From positions 1 to 34,201 of the forward strand of contig JBIIDH010000028.1 of the NCBI GenBank assembly GCA_044238435.1: DNA of 34,201 bases, read 5' to 3'. Of this stretch, positions 29,737 to 34,201 are shown one piece after another (the first letter of the stretch is position 1; the number at the start of each line of letters is the position of its first letter). The stretch is from VFMC01 sp044238435. GTDB taxonomy: Bacteria > Actinomycetota > Acidimicrobiia > Acidimicrobiales > Ilumatobacteraceae. The notes under the pieces were generated by a model. That model was given only the letters and a program-made list of their open reading frames with translations. It had not been told where the DNA came from and searched no databases. Both the position numbers and the translations under genes were made by a program.

Positions 29737-30348
29737 TCAGTCGCCTTCGTCGTCGGCTGGGAGGAACTGCAGTTTCAGGTCGCCGAGGCGCACGAGCGTC
29801 GAGGCCACCCAACCGCCCAGCGCTCCGAAGTGCTCGTCGAGCAACCGGCTCGAGCCGTCGGCGAGGGTGGACTCGGCCAGTTCGTAGAGGCCTTCGTAGG
29901 TGACCTCCATCGCGTACTGCGGTGGCTCGTCGGGATCGTCGGCGTACGTGATCTCCACCGTCGTGCCCACCCGCTCGAGGCGACCGTCGCCGACGAGTGG
30001 GCTGGTGTCGGGTGCGATGTCGGCCACCAGCGTGGGCGACGGTTGTTCGCTGAGACGCTGGACGCGCAGCACGATCTCGATCTCGATGGCCGGCAACTGC
30101 TCGAGGACCTCGTCGACGTACCACCGGCGGTACGCGGTCTGGCTCCAGGTGGGCCAGTCGAAGGTGATGTGCGCCACCACCCGTGGCGGCAGTCCCTCGC
30201 CGGGCAGTCCGTAACTCGTCTCCCAGGTGAGATCACCCAGCAACACATCGGCCTGGAAGTGCTCCTCGAAGGCCTGCCGTTCGAGGAACGCAGCCTCGAA
30301 GGCCTCGCGCAGCGCGCCGATCGCGTCGGTGAAGATGTGGTCGAGCAT
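29737..30348 (-). CDS. Uncharacterised 203-aa soluble protein
   Basis: 203 residues beginning MLDHIFTDAIGALREAF. It has alternating beta-strand-like segments (VVAHITFDW, IEIEIVLRVQRL, TVEITYAD, YAMEVTYEGLY) and a C-terminal helix (LLDEHFGALGGWVASTLVRLGDLKLQ). That order loosely recalls SRPBCC/START-type cavities, but no diagnostic motif is present and I do not assign a family. No signal peptide or membrane helix. It ends 18 nt before the start of enoyl-CoA hydratase-like copy 1 on the same strand and is divergent from copy 2. Confidence 0.65.
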   Translation of the reverse strand: MLDHIFTDAIGALREAFEAAFLERQAFEEHFQADVLLGDLTWETSYGLPGEGLPPRVVAHITFDWPTWSQTAYRRWYVDEVLEQLPAIEIEIVLRVQRLSEQPSPTLVADIAPDTSPLVGDGRLERVGTTVEITYADDPDEPPQYAMEVTYEGLYELAESTLADGSSRLLDEHFGALGGWVASTLVRLGDLKLQFLPADDEGD

Positions 30349-30357
30349 GCGAGGGCG

Positions 30358-30363
30358 ACGCTA
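30358..30363 (-). promoter_or_regulatory. -10 element for the 203-aa protein gene
   Basis: TAGCGT on the minus strand, 9 nt before the ATG at 30348; the same hexamer as at gltX and glnS. Confidence 0.35.
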
Positions 30364-30386
30364 CCCCTCGGGCGATGGGGCCGTGA

Positions 30387-30392
30387 CAGAAT
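30387..30392 (+). promoter_or_regulatory. -10 element for enoyl-CoA hydratase-like copy 2
   Basis: CAGAAT, 6 nt before the ATG at 30399; no Shine-Dalgarno sequence. Confidence 0.35.
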
Positions 30393-30398
30393 CGGCCC

Positions 30399-31202
30399 AT
30401 GTCTGAAGCACCCAGCCCGTTGGTCCTCGTCGAACTCACCCCTGCCGATCCCGAGCAGGGTGCCGGTGGCCCGCAGGTGGCGACGCTCACCTTGAACAAC
30501 CCCGACGAGCGCAACACGCTGACGGCCCCGCTGGTGGCCGAGATCGTGGCGGCGATGGACCGACTCGAGGCCGATCCGTCGGTGGGCGCTGTCGTGGTCA
30601 CCGGTGCCGCACCGGCGTTCTGCGCGGGCGCCAACCTCGGCAACCTGGCCGAGGCCACCGAGGAGAGCCTGGGATCCATCTACGAAGGGTTCCTGCGCAT
30701 CGCCCGCAGCCCACTGCCCACCATCGCTGCCGTGAACGGCGCGGCGGTCGGTGCCGGGATGAACCTGGCCCTCGGCTGCGACCTGCGCCTCGCTGCACGC
30801 CGTGCCCGCTTCGACACCCGCTTCTTGCAGATCGGCATCCACCCCGGCGGTGGCCACACGTGGATGCTGCGCCGTATCGTCGGCCCGCAGGCCACGTTCG
30901 CCGGCGTGGTGTTCGGCGAAGTGATGGACGGTGCCGAGGCCGAGCGGGTGGGCCTCGTGCACCGCTGTGTCGACGACGACCAACTGCTCGCCGTGGCGCG
31001 GCAGATGGCGGGTCGCGCAGCGGCGGCGCCGCGCGACCTGGTGATCGAGGTGAAGAAGACCATCCAGGCGATGGCCGATGTCGACACCCATCCGGCCGCG
31101 GTGAAGCGCGAACTCGACCCGCAGGTGTGGAGCACGCGTCAGCCGTGGTTCGCCGAGCGTCTCGCCGCGCTGGCGAAGAAGATCTCGTCGAAGCCGGCGT
31201 GA
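30399..31202 (+). CDS. Enoyl-CoA hydratase/isomerase family protein (copy 2)
   Basis: 267 residues of the crotonase fold: LTLNNPDERNTLT, TGAAPAFCAGANL and AAVNGAAVGAGMNLALGCD are the expected blocks. Both catalytic glutamates of hydratases are replaced: Asn at the Glu144 position (GMNLAL) and Phe at the Glu164 position (RFLQIGIHPGGG). The oxyanion-hole glycines remain, so it probably binds an acyl-CoA but catalyses something other than hydration. The C-terminus is basic (ALAKKISSKPA). It is divergent from the 203-aa gene and unlike copy 1 in the active site. Confidence 0.88.
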   Translation: MSEAPSPLVLVELTPADPEQGAGGPQVATLTLNNPDERNTLTAPLVAEIVAAMDRLEADPSVGAVVVTGAAPAFCAGANLGNLAEATEESLGSIYEGFLRIARSPLPTIAAVNGAAVGAGMNLALGCDLRLAARRARFDTRFLQIGIHPGGGHTWMLRRIVGPQATFAGVVFGEVMDGAEAERVGLVHRCVDDDQLLAVARQMAGRAAAAPRDLVIEVKKTIQAMADVDTHPAAVKRELDPQVWSTRQPWFAERLAALAKKISSKPA

Positions 31203-31339
31203 CCGCCCACCGCGGAGGGTGAGCGAAACCGCGCACGATTGTTACCGAAAGTCCCTGTCGCGATCGGCCCGTTGGGTTTACCGTGCGATCACGGGAGGCA
31301 CATCAGCCCGTACGTTCCGAGAGACAACGGAGGTACCAG

Positions 31340-31651
31340 ATGAGCAGTCGTCATCGCAGCCAGGAAGTGGCACCGCCACCGAAGATGGATCTGCGGGCGC
31401 ACGCCCACAACGAGCGGCATCGCATCCACAGCGAGCTGCACGCGGTGGCGAGCCAGGTGAGTGCCGGGTCGGCTCCCGACGAGGTGCACGAACCGGGCCG
31501 GGCGTGGGTGCCGATGCATCACCACGATGCCGAGCGGGCCAAGGCCGAGGCGGCTCGTCGACCGGTGCGCCACTGGAAGACGAAGATGTGGAAGCGGCGC
31601 ACCGCGGTGCGCAAGGCGAAGGCGCAGGCCTTCCGCCTCGTCGCCGAATGA
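31340..31651 (+). CDS. Small basic His/Arg-rich protein (103 aa)
   Basis: ATG 31340 follows GGAGG (31329-31333) at 6 nt, one of the best ribosome binding sites in the window. The product is strongly basic: MSSRHRSQEV at the start, a helical HAHNERHRIHSELHAVASQV, then HHHDAERAKAEAARRP and a C-terminal lysine/arginine run (HWKTKMWKRRTAVRKAKAQAFR). It has no membrane segment. Nucleic acid binding is possible from charge alone; no family recognised. It converges on the GNAT gene with a 7-bp gap. Confidence 0.6.
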   Translation: MSSRHRSQEVAPPPKMDLRAHAHNERHRIHSELHAVASQVSAGSAPDEVHEPGRAWVPMHHHDAERAKAEAARRPVRHWKTKMWKRRTAVRKAKAQAFRLVAE

Positions 31652-31658
31652 CCGGCGG

Positions 31659-32288
31659 CTAGCTGATCCACACGGAGAGGAGTTCGTTGCGGCGCTCCTG
31701 CCACTCCTCCACCGTGATTCCGTAGCGGATGTGGTCTTCCCACACGCCGTTGATCTCGAGGAACCGCTGCGCCACGCCTTCTTCGCGGATGCGCAGCTTC
31801 TCCATCACGCGTCGGCTGTTGGTGTTGCGCGGCACGATGCAGATCTCGAGCCGGTGCAGGTGCAGTTCGTCGAAGGCGAACCGGATGAGTACCAGCACGC
31901 CTTCGGCGATGTAGCCGTTACCGGCCCGCGCCTGGTCGATCCAGTAGCCGACGGTGCCGCCCTGCATGGCGCCGCGACTGATGGAGTTGAGGTTGATCTC
32001 ACCGGCGAAGAAGTTGTCGACGAACAGTCCGAAGCCGTAGGCGAGACCGGCGTGACGCTCGCGGTCGCGTGCTGCGCACCGCGCGCTGAAGGCGTCGCGT
32101 GAGCGTGTCGGATCGGCGAGCCGGGTGAGCCGGGTGGGCTCCCACGGCACCAGCCAGTCCTCGTTGCGGACGCGGACCTCCGACCACTGCGGGAAGTCGG
32201 CGGGCGTGAGCGGACGCAGCATCACCCGTTGGCCGTAGAGACGGAGTCCCGCCGCAGGCGGCAACGAGGGGTGCCCGGTGCTGCTCAT
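31659..32288 (-). CDS. GNAT acetyltransferase, RimJ/RimL type
   Basis: 209 residues. GLRLYGQRVMLRPLTPADFPQW is the RimJ/RimL-like start, VGYWIDQARAGNGYIAEG the acetyl-CoA loop (RxGNG), LHRLEICIVPRNTNSRRVMEKL the conserved C-terminal strand and helix. RimJ-like enzymes acetylate protein N-termini, including ribosomal proteins; the target is unknown here. The ATG overlaps the stop of the Ppx-like gene (ATGA) and also lies 6 nt after TACGGT, so it may be both read through from upstream and transcribed as a leaderless message. Confidence 0.9.
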   Translation of the reverse strand: MSSTGHPSLPPAAGLRLYGQRVMLRPLTPADFPQWSEVRVRNEDWLVPWEPTRLTRLADPTRSRDAFSARCAARDRERHAGLAYGFGLFVDNFFAGEINLNSISRGAMQGGTVGYWIDQARAGNGYIAEGVLVLIRFAFDELHLHRLEICIVPRNTNSRRVMEKLRIREEGVAQRFLEINGVWEDHIRYGITVEEWQERRNELLSVWIS

Positions 32289-32782
32289 CGGCTCACCGTA
32301 ACGTCGGCGAGTTGGAGGCGGCGCATCACGCCCACGACGGCGCAACAGCCGGCCACCACCGACCCGACCAGATCGGCGTGCAGGCCCGGGTTGAGTCGCC
32401 GTTCGCGGGCGGCTTCGGTGGCGAGGGTGCGGAACACGTCTTCGGCCGCCGCACGTTCGAGCACGAACGGCAGGGGTGGTTCGCCGCCGTGCTCGACAGC
32501 GGCAACCGCTTCGGCGAGCGGGCCGCGCAGGTGCACGGCGGCACCGAGCAGATCGGGTCGTTCGATGACGAGGTCGTCGATGTGGTCGGCCACCGAACCG
32601 ATGGCGTTGGTGAGCTCCTCGGGTCGGGGCGGATCGCTGACCAGATGCAGACGCAGCAGCAGATCGATGCCGACCGGGAGGTCGCGGGTGAGTCGATCGC
32701 CCGGGTCGGCGGTGTGGAGGTCGATCACCAGTGCGTGGGCGGCCAAGGTGACGAACGCGGTGGTGGACGCCGCCGAGGTCAT
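32285..32782 (-). CDS. Half-length Ppx/GppA-like protein
   Basis: 165 residues. The sequence resembles the second half of actinobacterial Ppx/GppA phosphatases: LPVGIDLLLRLHLVSDPPRPEEL matches their 'vdiGsvRlterhl..dPPt.eEl' strand and helix, and GLHADLVGSVVAGCCAVVGVMRRLQLADVTVS matches the 'r.diigaGa.il..vm..l.v....vS' end. The N-terminal actin-like half with the phosphate-binding loops is absent, so polyphosphate hydrolysis is unlikely. The 4-nt overlap after DUF501 mirrors the usual DUF501-ppx order, supporting descent from ppx. It may be a regulatory remnant. Family assignment is by eye. Confidence 0.55.
   Translation of the reverse strand: MTSAASTTAFVTLAAHALVIDLHTADPGDRLTRDLPVGIDLLLRLHLVSDPPRPEELTNAIGSVADHIDDLVIERPDLLGAAVHLRGPLAEAVAAVEHGGEPPLPFVLERAAAEDVFRTLATEAARERRLNPGLHADLVGSVVAGCCAVVGVMRRLQLADVTVSR
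32295..32300 (-). promoter_or_regulatory. -10 element for the GNAT gene
   Basis: TACGGT on the minus strand, 6 nt before the ATG at 32288, inside the end of the Ppx-like gene. Confidence 0.35.
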
Positions 32783-33279
32783 CGGGCCTCCACCCGGGCA
32801 GTCGTGGCGACGCCTGCCTCGGCGAGGCGGTCGGCCACCCAGCGGCCGACGGGGTCGTCGGCGCCGGTGAGGAACCAGGCGTAGTGGGCGTGGAGGCACT
32901 TCACGCCCCGGCGGGTGCCGGCCACGCCACCGAACGGCCGAGGGCCCTCATGGCCGGGGTCGATGGTGGCGTCGCGTTCGGCCGCGTAGCGACGATGCGC
33001 GTCGGCGATGAGCGCCGGGTCGAGTTCGGCCTCGGCGCGGCGCACCGCCCCGGCTGCCTCGAGTCGGCTGACGGCCACCACCTCGGAGTGGCCCACCAGC
33101 CAATAGCGGGTGGGCATCGGGGTGCCGTCGTCGAGCAGAGCTGCGTTGCGCAGCACCACCGGGTCGCCGGACACGTCGCGGACGACCACCTCGTAGGCAC
33201 CGAGTGGTTCGCGGCCGAGCAGCCGACGCACTCGTTCGCGGTCGTCGACCGAGGGCGCCGGGAGGGGAGCGATCGTCAC
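32779..33279 (-). CDS. DUF501 family protein
   Basis: 166 residues. DUF501 hallmarks: PTRYWLVGHSEVVAVSRLEAAGAVRRAE, DPALIADAHRRYAAERD, and the near-C-terminal GVKCLHAHYAWFLTGADDPVGRWV with a Cys/His cluster. Function unknown; in actinobacteria it is commonly next to ppx, as seen here in degraded form. GTG 33279 gives VTIAPLPAPSVDDRERV and lies 12 nt after the CoxG-like gene; no ATG is available. Its stop overlaps the next gene (ATGA). Confidence 0.85.
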   Translation of the reverse strand: MTIAPLPAPSVDDRERVRRLLGREPLGAYEVVVRDVSGDPVVLRNAALLDDGTPMPTRYWLVGHSEVVAVSRLEAAGAVRRAEAELDPALIADAHRRYAAERDATIDPGHEGPRPFGGVAGTRRGVKCLHAHYAWFLTGADDPVGRWVADRLAEAGVATTARVEAR

Positions 33280-33290
33280 GACCGGGTGGG

Positions 33291-34019
33291 TCAGCGCCGG
33301 CGGCGCAGGCGCATCACGAGCAGCAGCAGCACGATGCCGCCCACGATGGGCAGCACCCGCTTGAGTACGGCGTTGCCGGCCAGATCGGACAACTCGATCG
33401 GCTCGTTGGCGGGGCCGTTGATCTTGCGGACGCCGTCGGTGGCGCCGGCACCGGCACCCGAGGTGCCAGCGGTGGAGGCGCCGCCGGTGGTTGCAGCAGC
33501 CGGTTCGGCAGCGGGCGTCGCCGTGTCGGCCGCGGCGGGCGCCTCGGCTGCGGGAGCGGGAGTGGTCTCGCTGTCGGCCAGCATGGTGTTCAGGTTGGTG
33601 GCGAACTGGGTGATGAGCTTCTTGCTGACATCGCCCATGATGCCGCGGCCGAACTGGGCCACCTTGCCGGTGATGCGCAGGTCGGTCTCGACGACGCACT
33701 TGGTCTGGGTGGGGCTGATCTGCTCGAGCGACGCGGTGATGAGCGCATCGGCGTTGCCCTTGCCGGTGGTGTCGCGGCCCTCGCCGCGCAGCACGGCGCG
33801 GTGGTTCACGTCGTCGCGCTCGACGAAGCTGGCCTGGCCGCGGAAGGCAGCCGAGATGGCGCCCAGCTTCACCTTCACCACACCGCGGTAGATGTCGCCC
33901 TCGATCTCTTCGAGGGTGGCCCCCGGCATACACGGCGCGATGCGCTCGACATCGGTGAGCACGGCCCACGTCTCGTCGATCGGTTGGTCGACCGTGAACT
34001 CGTTCAGGAGTTTGTCCAT
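33291..34019 (-). CDS. CoxG/SRPBCC family protein with C-terminal membrane anchor
   Basis: 242 residues. Residues 1-149 are the CO dehydrogenase subunit G-like SRPBCC domain: MDKLLNEFTVDQPIDETWAVLTDVERIAPCMPGA, VVKVKLGAISAAFRGQASF and ITGKVAQFGRGIM are family blocks. A low-complexity Ala/Thr/Pro linker (about 150-215) leads to one helix (VLPIVGGIVLLLLVM) and RLRRRR, a tail anchor. CoxG proteins help recruit molybdenum hydroxylases to the membrane or deliver quinones. The ATG overlaps the nucleotidyltransferase gene by 16 nt, fitting a molybdoenzyme operon that continues beyond the window. Confidence 0.88.
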   Translation of the reverse strand: MDKLLNEFTVDQPIDETWAVLTDVERIAPCMPGATLEEIEGDIYRGVVKVKLGAISAAFRGQASFVERDDVNHRAVLRGEGRDTTGKGNADALITASLEQISPTQTKCVVETDLRITGKVAQFGRGIMGDVSKKLITQFATNLNTMLADSETTPAPAAEAPAAADTATPAAEPAAATTGGASTAGTSGAGAGATDGVRKINGPANEPIELSDLAGNAVLKRVLPIVGGIVLLLLVMRLRRRR

Positions 34020-34201
34020 CGCTCCAGATCCTCCAGGGTGTCGATATCGGCCGGCGACCCCTCGCACGCGACCTCGTGGACGAGAGCGGGGTGATCGCGC
34101 AGCACGCTGCGGGCTCCATCATCGCCGATGGTGGGAACCAGCGGCCAGACGGACTGGTGGAGCCGCACCGGGTGCGGACCACGGCGACCAGCATAGGTGG
34201 C
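34004..34201 (-). CDS. MobA/MocA-like nucleotidyltransferase, partial (C-terminus)
   Basis: The frame is open from the window end to TGA at 34006-34004, giving the last 65 residues. It reads YAGRRGPHPVRL, then SVWPLVPTIGDDGARSVLRDHP and DIDTLEDLERW, the ending of MobA-like NTP transferases such as molybdenum cofactor cytidylyltransferase (the G..GHPv and DIDTpeDl motifs). It would attach a nucleotide to molybdopterin for a xanthine- or CO-dehydrogenase-type enzyme. It overlaps the CoxG-like start by 16 nt. Confidence 0.8.
   Translation of the reverse strand, partial: ATYAGRRGPHPVRLHQSVWPLVPTIGDDGARSVLRDHPALVHEVACEGSPADIDTLEDLERWTNS

Noticed and set aside
31240..31300. Stress sigma factor (SigF-like) promoter before the basic protein
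   Set aside because: GTTACC and GGGTTT are present but their spacing is about 24 nt, outside the expected range.
31219..31662. GTG-initiated frame overlapping the 103-aa basic protein
   Set aside because: No ribosome binding site and a Gly/Arg/Ser-rich composition; the frame starting at 31340 has GGAGG at proper spacing.

Overview
The window is GC-rich (roughly 70%), tightly packed DNA with many 1-16 nt gene overlaps. It carries several actinobacterial markers: a DUF501 protein, a Sap/GAP-type membrane protein, a large-class NAD-glutamate dehydrogenase, actinobacterial adenosine deaminase motifs, an LPxTG-type surface protein, and many starts preceded by a TANNNT-like -10 hexamer instead of a Shine-Dalgarno sequence. 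It reads as chromosomal sequence from an actinobacterium, plausibly an Acidimicrobiia/Ilumatobacter-like lineage; that placement is inference. I see no insertion sequence, prophage or CRISPR array.

Layout. 1-1.1 kb is a sparse, less coding-like edge with a small membrane protein and a small hypothetical gene. 1.1-6.1 kb holds a Gfo/Idh/MocA oxidoreductase and an SDR (divergent), a Sap-like membrane protein, a DUF2237-MpaB pair, a PPOX-fold flavin/F420 protein and a VIT/CCC1 metal transporter. 6.2-14.8 kb is a glutamate/glutamine block: an N-terminally short NAD-glutamate dehydrogenase, gltX (GluRS) with a YdcF-like and a GlsB/YeaQ-like membrane protein, tRNA-Gln(CTG), tRNA-Glu(CTC), a small Cys-rich protein and glnS (GlnRS). 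GlnRS is uncommon in actinobacteria, most of which make Gln-tRNA through GatCAB.

14.9-18.8 kb has a membrane GGDEF-EAL protein divergent from a PPK2 polyphosphate kinase that overlaps an agmatinase-like ureohydrolase. 18.8-27.3 kb is a nucleoside uptake and salvage region on the minus strand: bmpA lipoprotein, a strong hairpin terminator, a double-domain ABC ATPase, two permeases, then a phytanoyl-CoA-dioxygenase-like protein overlapping add, then upp. queF lies in the middle on the plus strand.

27.3-31.7 kb contains an SGNH hydrolase coupled to an LPxTG protein, two enoyl-CoA hydratase/isomerase family proteins that differ at the catalytic glutamates, and small unknowns. 31.6-34.2 kb (minus) holds a MobA/MocA-like nucleotidyltransferase (cut by the window end), a tail-anchored CoxG/SRPBCC protein, DUF501, a half-length Ppx/GppA-like protein and a GNAT acetyltransferase. 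This looks like the end of a molybdenum hydroxylase (CO dehydrogenase-type) maturation locus joined to a polyphosphate-associated gene pair.

The most unusual non-coding signal is a 45-bp palindromic repeat (CGTTTGTGAGC ... GCTCACAAACG). It occurs as a pair with the same 72-bp period at two intergenic sites 12 kb apart (9.6-9.7 kb and 21.9-22.0 kb).
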